The notes under the pieces: generated by a model
Database searches by the model: none
What the model saw: only the letters and a program-made list of their open reading frames with translations
Told to the model about the DNA's origin: nothing
Shown: in pieces, positions 35,521 to 47,544 of the stretch
Position numbering within the stretch: position 1 is the first letter of the stretch
How the letters are laid out: every line of letters starts with the position of its first letter
Source of the DNA: Phyllostachys edulis
Lineage: Eukaryota; Streptophyta; Magnoliopsida; Poales; Poaceae
Direction of reading: 5' to 3'
Assembly: GCA_036346405.1 (NCBI GenBank)
Contig: CM070567.1
Coordinates: 46,177,633-46,241,632, forward strand
DNA length: 64,000 nucleotides
Made by a program: the position numbers and the translations under genes

Positions 35521-37020
35521 GTAGGATAATTCTCTTCATGAGGCCTTAATCGCCTTGACGCGTGGTTTACGCCTCTTCCTTCTTGCATCAGACACATCCT
35601 AATCCTTGACGCCAAGCATCACAATAGATATCAAAATCTTTGCGAATATCTCGCAAAATCAAGATCAATTCAAGTCAAACGCTTCTTCAATTCTTGGAAA
35701 CTTTCTTCACAAGTCAGTCCAGTAAACTTTTTTCTTTCTTCAACAATTGCGTAAGAGGTTTAGCAATCGATGAGAATCCTTCAATGAAACGGCGATAATA
35801 TCCTCGCTAATCCCAAGAAATCGCGAATTTGAGTGATAGCCTTGGGTCGTTCCCAATGTAATATCGCTTTAACTTTACTAGGTCAATCACATTCTCGCAA
35901 ATTGCCATTACATGACCAAGAAAATCCACTTCCTTTTTCCGTAAATCACACTTGCTAAACTTAGCATACAACCGATGCTCTCTCGAGCTTCTAGGATTAA
36001 TCTCAAATGCTCCGCATGTTCTTCTTCTCCGACTTTGAGTAAACCAAAATGTCATCGATGAATACAACTACAAATTTATCCAAATATTCCATGAATACCT
36101 TATTCATCATGTTCATGAAATAGGCAGGGGCATTAGTCAGACCAAAGGACATGACTAAGAACTCATAATGTCGATACCGTGTTGAGAAAGTGGTCTTATG
36201 TATATCCTTGGAACAAATCTTCAACTGATGGTAGCCTGATCGCAGATCGATCTTCGAGAACACTCCGACTCCCTTCATCTGATCAAACAGATCATCTATC
36301 CGGGGCAATGGGTACTTATTCTTGATGGTGACTTCATTGAGAGATCGGTAGTCGATGCACATTCTCATGCTTCCATCCTTCTTTTTGACGAACAAGACTG
36401 GCGCTCCCCATGGCGGCGAACTAGGCCTCACAAAGCCTTTCTCCAAAAGTTCTTCTATTTGCTTCTTCATTTCTACCAACTCATCGGCTGGCATCCGATA
36501 AGGTCTCTTCGAGATGGGTGCTGTTCCCGGCAATAGATCGATGACAAACTCGATGTCACGATCCGGTGGCATTCCTGGTAATTCTTCTGGAAACACATCT
36601 GGATATTCTCGAACAATGGGCACGTCTTCCAAAACGACGGTCTTTAGGCTATTGACTAGCAGATGTCCATTACGCACTGAGGTAGCTAGAAACTCCACTT
36701 TGTTTCCTTTGGTATCCTCGATTGTAACGGCTCTTCGGCCACAATCTAGCACGGCCTTATGCTTGGTTAACCAATCCATGCCAAGGATGACATCTATGGT
36801 TTGGGTGTCTAGAATAACTAGGTTAGTTAGAAACTCAACTCCAAATTTATGAGTAACTTAGCCCTAAACAACCCATATTAGAACTTAGCTCGCTCCAGCG
36901 CGCATCGACTAATAGAGTACGCTTAAGATGCATAACTTCCAATTTGTTCTTAGTTGCAAAATTCCCAGAAACAAACGAATGCGAAGCTCCAAAATCAAAA
37001 TGTAATCTGATGCAGTATCG
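35521..37020 (-). pseudogene. Chromovirus protease, reverse transcriptase and RNase H
   Basis: The 258-codon open stretch 36003-36779 carries RT motifs [51 protein letters not shown] and the catalytic FIDDIL (36051-36062). Upstream, the aspartic protease site reads FDFGASHSFVSGN (about 36963-37005), with DFG in place of the usual DSG. Downstream, 35521-36000 still aligns in wording to RT thumb and RNase H (EHRLYAKFSKCDL) but is shifted repeatedly. Many shifts coincide with missing CAG/CTG bases. Confidence 0.85.
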
Positions 37021-37950
37021 AATTTACTAGGAACTTACCCAGTACGACATCTGGTGCTTCCTGGGCTCCTTCCAAAGTGACATGATTAACACGACCTCTG
37101 ACAACTGACTGAGGCGTTCCTCCTGGTTGACTGGTTCCCTGAGAAACTCCTTGGTTGCTTTGCACTGGTGTCTTGGCAGGTGTTGTTCTAAGGTTGAAGC
37201 GGACTGGAGTGATAGTTCCCTTCTGAGGACACTGATTGGCGAAGTGACCCGGTTGACGGCAATTGTAACACACTCTTGTTTCACTCTGCAATGTTGTTCC
37301 TCGGGGGGATTGATCGTGTAGGGTTGCGAGGATTTTGAACAAAAGGACGAGGTGCCGATGGCGTGTAGGGTCCCGAAGAACTCTGCGGCCGAAATGATTA
37401 AACCGATGTGGCACTATCCTTGTCCTCTCGCTGTTGTGGTGGTGGCTTCCTCGTTTGAATCATCCTACGCTATGTGATCCTCCAGCCTTGCGCTTGTCCT
37501 CCATGACCAACGCCTTGTTAATCAACTCCTGAAATCCGGAAGGTGTGGGCAAGCGATTGACTGTAGTCCCGAAGTTCAATCCTTCAAGAAATGACTCGAC
37601 GAGCCTTGTCAAGAGCGACGCCCTCTGCAAAGATAGCGAGCTAACCGAGAAAACTTATTCGTAATCAACATCGACATAGCTCCTTGCTTAAGAGCACGGA
37701 ACTCATCTTTCTTTAAATCCATGATCCCTTTAGGTACATGATATCGCGTAAGGTCATGAGAATTCTTCCCAAGTGATATTCTCATGGTGCCTCATGCGCC
37801 GCAAGCAGGTTCTCCCACCACTCAGCAGCCTATGCCCTCCATCTAATGAGTGGCATACAAAACTTTCTCGTGATCGCCGCATTGGGTGATCAACAGCTTC
37901 CTCTCAATTACGCTGGCCAATCATCGCCTTCCATCGGCGAAACATGGCCA
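37021..37950 (-). pseudogene. Chromovirus gag
   Basis: The CCHC zinc knuckle CYNCRQPGHFANQC is intact at about 37233-37275, followed by linker and VTLEGAQEAPDVVLGKFLVN. The capsid region (37480-37920) is recognisable in pieces such as AEWWENLLAAHEAP and KDEFRALKQG-like words on minus, but the frame breaks every 50-100 bases. It encodes the packaging protein of the element. Confidence 0.7.
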
Positions 37951-39442
37951 GAGAAAGTTGGCGGACGGTCCTCATGAATTCAGCCAACTTGATGGTCCCC
38001 GATGACCCCGAGCGACGGGGCTCCTCCTTGACGATTGTTGTTGTTGTTGTTGTTCATGGCCTGATCCGTTCATCATTGTATACATCATCTCGAGTTTATG
38101 CCGCCATAAAGGCTCCAAAGTTACGCAAGTCAAGAGGTGGTGCTTGGGGTGGCACTATCCTCGGGAGTTGATCATTCTCTTGGACACTGGGTGCGGATCC
38201 ACTTGCAAGAAGCAGACGAGTCCGAACCATCCGTGAAGCTCCATAGGTTAGATAAGGTAGCAAGCACAAGATGAGTTAAGAACTAGATAGGGGATAGATT
38301 AAACCCAACAAACACACTCAAGAAACTCAAATGAAGTAACCTTTATTAATAGCTTAATAGCATGGCTACAACAAATGCCTAAGGGCCTTTGCGGCTCATA
38401 CTTGCACACAGAAAATAAAGCGAACCTAAGCACACAAACTACCGCCTAAAGGGCGACTCAAAAGGAAATCGCTAAGCTCGACTAAACCGGAACTTAAACG
38501 AACTACTCGAGAAAGCCTCTAAAGCCACGGCGCGCCCCGCTCGGTGTAGACTTCGAAGTGAGCGGCATCCTCGCGAATCGGTTCTCGATGCCCCGGATCG
38601 TGTACCGAGCAGCGCGGCTGGTGCAGTATAACCGCTTCTCCGGTCAGGCAGTTCACTGGTCCTCTAGCTGTGCAACCTCTCGCCGGATCCTCTTCCGTGC
38701 TTCGGTTCTCCGGATCTTCCTCTTGATCATCCTCGAGCTCATGCCGACCGAGAGAGCTTGCTCTAAGACGGTGATCCTTTCCGCGCTTCTTCCCAGTTCG
38801 ATAGGGCGCACCTCGGCTCGGTGGTGGCTATCTCCAGCGACTCCTCCCGAAAGCAACAAGGAATCGCGCAAGATGCACCACTGTGGCATTGCCTTCCCCA
38901 TTCAGAGACGGAAGCGCCAGCTTAGCTCCCCGGCGCCTACAGATGGTAGTGGAAGACGTGTTCGCAGCTTCTCCCGTGTAGATGTGGCGGACTCGGAGTA
39001 TGGCCAGCGTGACGACTCTGGATTCCTCGCATGAAGGTGATCCTCCTGACCGAGATGTCCAAAGGTCGGTCGCCTCTCGTGTTCCTCCCCGGCGAGACCG
39101 TCAGTGGCAGATTAAACCACGATCTCGCCCATTGACTATGTACTTCATTGCCGTGGTACATTGGGCGACAAAGACTCAAAGTGTCTACAAGCAGCTTTCC
39201 ATACTGCGGCAAGTCCTCCGCTATGCATCTCCAAGGTCTCAAGGTACAGATCCGTCGAGCAGCATAAGAGGCAAGAACCAAGTTAAAACAGTGGGGAGAG
39301 GAGAAATTATAGCAATAAATGAGTCAAGAGAGATATGAGAGGAGTTAAACAATTCATTTAGTCTTACGTAAATTTTCTTTTAGAAAATAATTTGGACACT
39401 TAAGCGGCCGATCTAACTAAGGTCTAGACTTCATAACAAGAT
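37951..39442 (-). other. Chromovirus gag start and 5' leader
   Basis: About 1.2 kb separate the primer-binding site from the gag start. The minus-strand stretch 38653-38901 is open and Arg/Glu-rich (RKIRRTEARKRIRREVAQLE). Some RIRE3/RIRE8-type elements are described as having an extra ORF upstream of gag, and this could be its remnant. A CAA/GTT triplet run is at 38037-38055. Frames are unreliable here. Confidence 0.4.
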
Positions 39443-39454
39443 GGCTCGATACCA
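39443..39454 (-). other. Primer-binding site, damaged
   Basis: On minus TGGTATCGAGCC where TGGTATCAGAGC is expected, four bases inside the LTR edge at 39459. The CAG triplet is the affected part. Confidence 0.85.
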
Positions 39455-39458
39455 CCTC

Positions 39459-42447
39459 TGTCGGGACCCAAAATTACACTTCGACCCTTCGTGTTTAATG
39501 CACTAGTCCAGATCACGCTTAGTGCACACAAGAAGTCAACAAAGGTGGATATCGATCCACACAAACTAATAATAGCATAAACGATAATTTGATTAATAAT
39601 AATGGTTTGACCTTACGGATACGAAGTTTTCATTTATTTAAGCCACGCAGGCTAACAGAGAAATAAAGCAAATAAAACAAAAGCGTAGTGGCATCCCATC
39701 GATTCACCACAGGCAACCAATCGATCAAGACCTCGCAATCGTGCACCTTCGATAAACTCGCCCTCAAATGTCGGTGAAGACTCCTCCTCTTCGCTTGATT
39801 CATCAAAACAAGCGTGAGTACACACCGCATCACTTAAGCCACACCACGTAAATGCAATATATACATGTTGGCATTTTACAAGGAAAGGCATACTCGTGGT
39901 TCTTTTGCGTAAATGCAATGTTTGCAATTGAATACTATTAATAGATTGAAAACCAAGAAAACAAATAGATAACAATAATTTTAATAATTGATTTCACAAA
40001 GACACACACACCTAACAAGTTATTCACATAACTAGATGATTTAATCACATAGCTCCTTCCCACACGCTTTTATGAAGATCTACCCTAGTGTGAAATCCCG
40101 AGCATTGTCCATGATCATGACGCCAGCTATTCAATAGATTAAATTACACTCTGCAGAGTTTGTACACTTTACCCACAAGATATAATTAGTGTAGCTAGCA
40201 CTAATCATAACAAAGCATTTTAAATTCATCTTACTATGCTAGGCCTGCCTCATAACAGTATGTGGTCGCATGATGGGCTCACTTCAATGGCGCACATGGT
40301 GAGGTCCTTAATTGACCAAGGCAAGACTACCATATGCTACTATGCCACACAGACAATTCCCATGCACACATTTCACACCACACAACCCACCATATCACAC
40401 AAGATCCACCCCTTGCCTCACCCAAATCCTTTTTACCACCCTTTGATTTAAGTGCAACACATGCCACAAAGACACATAGTACACACAGATTATTACAAGA
40501 TTGCATATTCACTTAGTCGATTAATAATTGCGCCTCACATGAATAAGTGATTCGTGGCATGGCTAAGCAATCTACTCAGATTAACCAACCCACGTTGGTG
40601 CTACAATATTTACCAACTAAATATCAACTAGGGTGACAAAGGATCAAGGCATAACAAGTACACAAGGAAGGCATAACAATTTGGAATTAACTACTACACC
40701 CAAAAGCATTTAAATAAATACTTGAATTAAGATGCAGTAATTTGAATTAAAATACTTTTATCAAATCGAAGCAAAATGGTCAAGGGTATAGCTTGCCTTG
40801 GAATAGGTTTAGGTGCTGGTCCTGGTCTTGGAAAGCTCCTTCTTCTTCAACTCTTCCAACAGCGTCGAAGTCTACTCGCAAACGAAGCACAAAACAAAAT
40901 AAATAAATAACAGAGGCAAAACAACTCAAAAAATAAATAAAAATCTCCATTAGGTAGATCTTGATTTTAGACGAATTTAGAAATTTGAATGGGCTGATTT
41001 GGAGTTAGGATGCAAAAGTTATGAGGTTTGGAAGTTTGAATCTAAAGAAAACCCTAAAAATTGGATTATACGAATTTCCGAATTATTTCTTAAAAGAAAA
41101 ACCCGGATTATTGCGCAATGTCAAGCGCCAGAAGGAATTTTCGGAAAAGATAAATAAAGAAATTTCGACGTGTGGGACCCACATCGTTGGCCGACACTCT
41201 CACGGTGGACCAAGTCCACCGAGCCTCTGAATCTCGAAGTCGGGCCGAGGTGGCGCACCAGCAGGGTGTGCGACGCGGCGCCACGTGGCTATCACGTATG
41301 CGCCACTTGAGGCGAAACGCTGAGGCGGAGGGTGACATGTCTGGCGGCGGGGCGGCGGCAAGACGGAGCCACCAAGACGGCGAACGGCGCGCTCTCACCG
41401 GCGGCGAAGTGGTACGGAGGGTAGCTGGCATTATTGCGAACCTCGGTGCAGCTCCAGGTGGTAGAGGACAACCTGTGGCGCATCGGCGGCGAGGTAGAAG
41501 CGACGGCGGCTTGGGCTCGACGACGACGGTGCTAGGGCGGTGTTCCGCGAAACGAAGGTGTCCCTCTGGTTCCTGCTCGCGATGTCGACGTGTAGGCGTG
41601 AGGCTCGTGGCTCGGCTCGCTCGTCGAATTGCTCGCCGGAGTAGGCGGCGCGAGATTTAATCTCCGAGCTCTAGTGGCGGCTAGGGCGCGCAGCGCAGGA
41701 GGCGGCTAGGGTTCGGTGAGGGCGCCGAGGGTCGGGCCTCCCCCTTAAATATGGCGCGAGAGTCCAGAGCGGACGCCTAAAATGCACATGGCAAGGCTCA
41801 ACAACCTCCGGCGACGTAAATCGGAGACGAAGAACAAGAACGGTGGGGCCTCTTGTCGGCGTCAGCCTCGCTCGGGCGAAGCGAGTGGAAAAAGGCGCGG
41901 TGAGGTGCGCGAAAGCGTGTGAGATCTCGATCACAATTCAGATCGGATGGCTCACAAACAATGTGACGCTCGACCGCCCAATCGCTATCAAGATCGGGAC
42001 GCCCATTTGCGATCCAACAGCTACCATTGACTGGAGAAGAAAACACGTGGGAGGGAGAGAGAGAGGCCGACGTGGGGTCCGCCTGTCGCTGGAGCGGCTA
42101 GCGGCATGGGCTGCATGTTGTTGGGCCGGTGGGAGAGAGTGGTTTAGGCCCAAGGACTGTTTGGAGATTTTAATTAGCTTTTTCTTTTTAGAAAATAGCG
42201 TAAATTCCAAATGGCAATAGAAATTAGCAAATGAACTTGGAAAAATTCTAGAAAATATATCCAAGCACATAGAATCCAAATAAAATAGTTTTGACCATTG
42301 TTCATGTTGACTTTAGTCACATTAAATTGTTTTGCTACTCAAAGTCCAATATTAAGCTTTTAAATTAAATTCAAATAAATCCAAATGGTGAATTTTCTCA
42401 CTACAACTATTTAAAAGATTTTTAAAGCTCAAAATTGGGATGTTACA
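39459..42447 (-). repeat. 5' LTR of the chromovirus (long form)
   Basis: 2989 bp, collinear with 31414-33711 plus about 710 bp (39733-40442). That extra part contains the conserved block 40105-40190 with the 12-base palindrome ACTCTGCAGAGT. TATA-like TTAAATATGG lies near 41745. Many single-base losses relative to the other LTR fall in GC-rich parts. Confidence 0.85.
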
Positions 42448-43785
42448 CCGCCTCGGCCATGCTCGTCCCTCCACCGCCACGCCATGCCGCCTCACTGGCC
42501 GCCACCGCCATGCACGCCTCTATGCCGACCACTAGTCACCCCCATGTGCTCCCTCCGCCATGCCTTGCCTCCATGCCCTTCTCCTCCCCATGCTCACAAG
42601 ATTTCACCTCCCCCGCCGTCGCCCCCATGTTGTGTCACACTGCTAGTGCCTCCCTTGCTATGCACTCCTCCTCCTCCCTTGTTTCCTCTTTAAATATAGC
42701 CAGCTCCCCAAGCTCCTCTTCCCTCTTCCTTTCCCCTTCCTCCTCTAGCTCCCTCTCCTCTCTTTTCTTCCTCTAAACCGAAGCCCCACTCCCATGCATG
42801 TCGCTTGTTTCACCGCCACACCGGCCTCCCCTTGTGTCTTCCTCCTCCCCATTTCTACAAAACAAGTAGCCCCCACAAGGATCCATGCCACCGCCGAGCT
42901 CCCTCTTCCTCCTCCTTTTCTTCTTGTCCAAACAAAACCAACAAATTTCATTCTTCCTCCTCCTCCCAACCGGCAACCTCCAAAGAAGAAGCTTCTCCAT
43001 TGCCAGCTCCATGATCTACTTGAGCGCCTCGCCGCCTCCCCATGTCCTCCATTGCTTGGTCCTCTCCCTGCCCTTGGAAGCCCCCCAGCAAGCTTCATTG
43101 CAACCGTCAGCCTCCACTCGCTTCTCCATAACAAAGAAGAACTCCACCTCTTCCAGCCGATCGGCCATGTTTGCCCTCCCCATGTCGACCATACTACACG
43201 CCACACACAAATGCCTACCCCATGCCATGCTACTGCTTTTCCCTTCCTCCCCCTTGGTGGATTTATTCTTGTCAAAGAAGTAGTGCTTGCATTAGTATGT
43301 TTAGTTGTTTTCATGCATGAGTTAGCTTGGCTGTGAGATAGTGCACGTTAGATGGATGTGTGTTAGTTAGATGGAAGTGTGTTAGGTTTGCACATAGCTG
43401 CAAGTAGTTTTTGCATGTAGTTTGGAGTGCATGATTTATCTAGTCATATTGCATACTTAGTTGCATGCTCGCACTAGACAAGCAAAGATACACTAGTGCT
43501 CAAGATTCATCTTCATGCAACTAACTTCGTCAGATTTGCATGCCACTCATCCACTTCGCATGAAGTTGTCAAGATTAAGTCCAACACCGACAAGCCATTT
43601 CCATTTCCAAGTTCGCCTATGTGCCACTCCCCATCCGCTTCTCCTCTCCGCTCATCCATTTTCCCGAGCCAACCACGCCACGGCGTGCTCCTTGGCTTCC
43701 TCTTCCGCCCTCCCCGATTCGCCCCCACTCCCTTTTCTTTTCTCCGAATCGACTTTTTACCATCTGTCACCAACAACCTTCCATC
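42448..43785 (+). mobile_element. Outer LTR, right part, with promoter-like sequence
   Basis: A Pro-codon-rich, CCATGCC-rich stretch, then TTTAAATATAGCC (about 42689-42701) and a pyrimidine-rich leader. It fits as the continuation of the LTR left at 31413. Open frames (42435-43336) are Pro/Ser-rich with no domain and are probably not genes. It is cut by the CACTA end at 43786. Confidence 0.45.
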
Positions 43786-43795
43786 CACTACTAGG

Positions 43796-43960
43796 GAACA
43801 CCTCATCACAGACGGTTTGGAACCGCCATCATAGACGATTTCTAACTATCTATATTTGTTCGTCTGTGATAATAAGCAATTATCACAGACGGTTCAAAAC
43901 CGCTCAGGATACTCACTATCACGCATAGCTTTTTGTTGAAACCGCCTATGATAGTTCATC
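43796..43960. repeat. CACTA subterminal repeats and hairpin
   Basis: Several copies of ATCACAGACGGTT / TATGATAG occur in both orientations. The strongest pair is a perfect 13-base inverted repeat, CGTCTGTGATAAT (43861-43873) and its complement (43879-43891), with a 5-base loop. Such motifs bind the CACTA-encoded proteins in known elements. Confidence 0.75.
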
Positions 43961-44790
43961 ATCCTAACTACATTTTTGTTATTTTTTGGCTAGCCTCAGA
44001 ATTGCTAGCCATGCCGTGAAAACAAGTATGCATAAAAACAGATATATCACAGATAATCAATTGTTGACAAACTCAAAATGATCATTACTCAAAATAAATT
44101 ACAAAAGATCGTATTTGTTCAAGTATTGTCGCTATAGTTACAATTGATTACAATTGAGTCAATTGTTTGCGTGTGGTTGAGAGGTTTCAAGGGTGATGCT
44201 TTGGGTCGATGATTTGAGTGAAAATCTCCGTTGTCGCCAACGATATCCGACATGATAAAGGTGCAGAGCTTCCTCGAATGTCCGTGGATCTCATCCTCAA
44301 CGAGTCCATCCAAATGTATCAACAAGTCCCGCCGCTAGCAAGAGTAAAGTGGAAAGCATATATATTTAAATTTATAATTAGGAAATAATTATTTCGAGAT
44401 TGACAAACCCTAGGATCCTTCTTCCTAGTCTGTAATGATTTGTCGATATGATAGCAAACGTAGATTGCACATAACTCATCTTTTTTTTTTTGCTGGCGGC
44501 ACTGCAAAAATAGAATTACATATATAGGTATAGTCAGTTCGAGACGTGTTTTTTTGAAGTATGATATAGGATTATCGTGTTGTAGCGCGTACCAAAAATT
44601 TCATCCTATGTGTTAGTTCGGCGCTGTTTCCATTGTATATTCCTTCATTGGCAAAATAGACGATGAACGACCTACATAATTCCAAAAAGTTATCCTCGAC
44701 CATTTCAAACGAATGAAGACTACAATAGAGTTATGTATGGAGGAAATGAGTATACCTCTCTAGTATTCCTTTCGAATCGTGAATTTGTGG
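43961..44790. other. CACTA interior without a readable gene
   Basis: AT-rich DNA with no supported coding stretch. Some of it may be the untranslated 3' part of the transposon gene on minus. Confidence 0.4.
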
Positions 44791-44799
44791 TCGCTATGA

Positions 44800-45790
44800 T
44801 TAGGGAATCAAGGTATATCACATGGTTCCTCTTGGTATAATGACTAAAAGGATCCAAAGGGTACCTACTCATGTATGTCGTTATAGTCATTAAACCTAAG
44901 TTCGTCTGTGTATAAAGTACAAATGAAATTTTATAGCAAGTAGTGACACTTACCCCTCGCTAGTAGGGCACAACTATGTACTTTTGTCTACCCGATGAAG
45001 CAATACCGCTTATGTATTTCTCGATCTAAGGATGGGTCTACTTCAATGGTTTGCAAAGATACCACGTGTGGGTCAAGGAAACCCACCGGTTCTTTCCATT
45101 CCCTGAGTTTTTTCCACATGTATTTATACACAAGCAACGAAGTTCGATATTTATCTCAGACACATGAATATAGAACTTGATTGTATGCACTTACAAAGGT
45201 CCAACATCGTGAAGCGAGGCGCCGAGGCCAACGAGGTTGAATAGGTCATATAAGTCATTGAAGCCCACGACTAAGTGGTTCGTCCCTGCTGAAGAAATGC
45301 TCATCGCTAGTATCGGCGATAAGGATTCCAAAGATCGCACCCTTCTTTGCGGTCTTCGTGATGTACCAAGCATGCAAAGCCCGACAAACATATCCAATAC
45401 AGACACATCATGGGAGCACAACGGTTTTTCGATGATGTAGTTCCTGACATCCCATACTTCCCGGACTTAGGAGGCGCTTTAACGCTCATCGATTTCGATT
45501 TGACCTTAATGATTGGCGCTGTTTTCCTCGAGACGACTTCGGGGAACCGACACGGCGGCACGCTTTTGTTGTTCCTTCAGCGTTTTCTCCACGAGAACCG
45601 GCGAGGTGGCCTTTGAGGTGAAACATGAGGTGGAGTCATCGAGGGTTCTATTGGAGAGGAATGGTCGTGTCCTGATCGTGGCACCGCTGGGTCTGTATGG
45701 CGTCCTTCTTGGGCCATTGATAAAAGTGTGCACAAGATCTCCTAGTGTTCGATGTCTTCGTCGCAAATCTTCACGGACGGCCATAAAATT
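44800..45790 (-). pseudogene. CACTA Ulp1-like (C48 protease) region
   Basis: On minus 45191-45421 includes VVGFNDLYDLFNLVGLGASL, and 44995-45180 includes MWKKLREWKEPVGFLDPHVV, both familiar from the protease-like ORF of grass CACTA elements. At about 44820-44880 the words WILLVIIPR and VIYLDS (across a frame change) match the HW.L.VI...LDS part of Ulp1 cysteine proteases; the His position reads Leu here. The stretch nearest the Copia insertion (DDLRRR-like, 45600-45797) is unassigned. It is decayed or error-ridden. Confidence 0.55.
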
Positions 45791-45797
45791 ATCATGT

Positions 45798-47544
45798 TGA
45801 AGGACCGAAAGGCGACTAGAGGGGGTGAATAGGAGCACCGAATCTTTTTCGCAAAGAATGAATTCAACTTATAAATCACTCCAATAGCTATGAGAGCTAT
45901 GAAGATCAATGATTAAGCACGAGGAAGTCTTATGTTGAATCCACCTCACCCCCAAAGCTCAAAGAAACAAAAACGAGGAAGAACCGAACAAATCAGACAA
46001 TCGGTACAACCATTAGTAAATGGCGGTTGTACCGCAGATCCGACACAAATCAAGCAGTAACGGCCCGTTGTACCGCAGATCCGAAGAAACCGCGATGTTA
46101 AGCCTTGTTCATCCGATTGTCCCGAACAGCAAAATCCGCTCGGGTTTCAAAACGAAAATCAACGAAACTTTTGATCTACGCGCCAAACTTGACCAAATTT
46201 GGAACACACCTTCCTAAGGATGTTAGGAACCTATTCCAAGAAACGATTGAGTAGATCCATCCACAAAATCTCAGGAATCAACCAAAACGGAAGAACGAAG
46301 AAGCAGAGACAACCCAAAACTAAAATCTTAGATTTAAACCAAGTTTGCTCTTCGAAATCGATCAAATGATCTTGTGGCACTAACCCATCATAGAACAACT
46401 CGTTTTGAGGCTTCCCAACAAGAAACAACAAGAGACTCACAAAATCAAGAAATCATCAAATGGGAGTCACGAAGAATGTAACAAGAGTTCGAGAGACAAA
46501 CTTCAGATTTCATTCATTGAATCAAAAGCGAAAAACACATAGATACATCCCCATACGCATGGACATTAGAACCAGAGGGATGATTACATGTAAGCTCAAT
46601 CCATCTCCTCACTCACACAACTCAAGAACAAACACTCATCCATTCTTGAGGAGATGAACACAAAGCCAAGAAGGGACAAGCGAGGAGCACTACTCGCCTA
46701 CACCTCCACTCTCAACAACTAAAGAGCAAAAGAGAAACAACCTCACAAAGCCTCTTTTGACTCTAAAACCCTAATTCCACCCAAGTGCTCCAGAGGGCAT
46801 GCAGCCCTCCTCTCCTTTTATAGCGCTGGCTAACGGGTCTCCGCCCGTTCGCCCGCTATGTCCAACGGAGCCCGCTTGTGCAGCCTTTTGCGACTTCCGA
46901 TTCGCCCTTCGACCTTCCGAAGCTTCAAGCTCCTTGTCTCAAGACGCCTCGCAACCACCTCGAGTCCACGCTGCCTTCGACACATCCCGACTGTTCGACC
47001 TCGGCGCCACTGCGCTTAGTCCAGTCCACCGTGTCTCGCCACGACTCCACTCGACGCCCCATGACCACACGCACAAGAAACACGAAACCGAACAAGTTCT
47101 TCACAACTTGACCTAACGTTAGCTCAAACATGCAATATGCAACACATATGCATGAACACACTTGATATGACCTATCCCAAAACTCAAATCACCAAAATGG
47201 CGAACCTCACAATACAATCGGTATAACCGCCATGTTACCGGCGGATCAACCGCGACGGTCGTCTCGCTCCAATACTGCGGTCGTTCCGATTTCCAATGAA
47301 GACCGAAACTCAAAAACAACTTCTCCGAATTCTTCAACGCCATTTACCAATCGGTATAACCGCCTGCGATCGTGCCGCCCATAACACGCCGGTCGTTCGA
47401 TTATCCCGACAAACTCGATTGACTTCACAGCAACGCTGAACCGCAAGAACGACATGGTCCGACCACACAAACCAAACTCGATCGACCTAAAACCTTTGTC
47501 AATTACTCATCACTTTCATGGAGACACGACCACATGGTCTCTCA
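45798..47544 (-). repeat. 3' LTR of the Copia element
   Basis: 1747 bp, near-identical to the right LTR apart from scattered short indels. It carries repeats of the CGGTTGTACCG type around 46000-46080 and 47210-47410. The polypurine tract ATCAAGGGGAG lies on minus at about 47548-47558. Confidence 0.92.

Larger units (their letters stand above)
31414..42447 (-). mobile_element. Ty3/Gypsy chromovirus (RIRE3/RIRE8-like, Tekay type), 11 kb
   Basis: LTRs at 31414-33711 and 39459-42447 start TGTCGGGACCCAAAATTACA (left copy TGCCGGG) and end GGGATGTTACA. In element order on minus it has a primer-binding site (39443-39454), leader, gag with zinc knuckle, protease, RT, RNase H, integrase and a chromodomain-like tail, then a polypurine tract AAGGGGAGGTT next to 33711. 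Flanking bases TTCTT and CCGCC do not match, so no target duplication is seen. Pol is mostly readable but frameshifted right of 35500, which I attribute largely to sequence error. The family name is from overall style and LTR size, not a search. Confidence 0.85.

Noticed and set aside
42435..43928. Pro/Ser-rich open frames that could look like a secreted protein gene
   Set aside because: The region fits a retroelement LTR promoter and leader; frames on all strands are similarly open and no family is recognisable.
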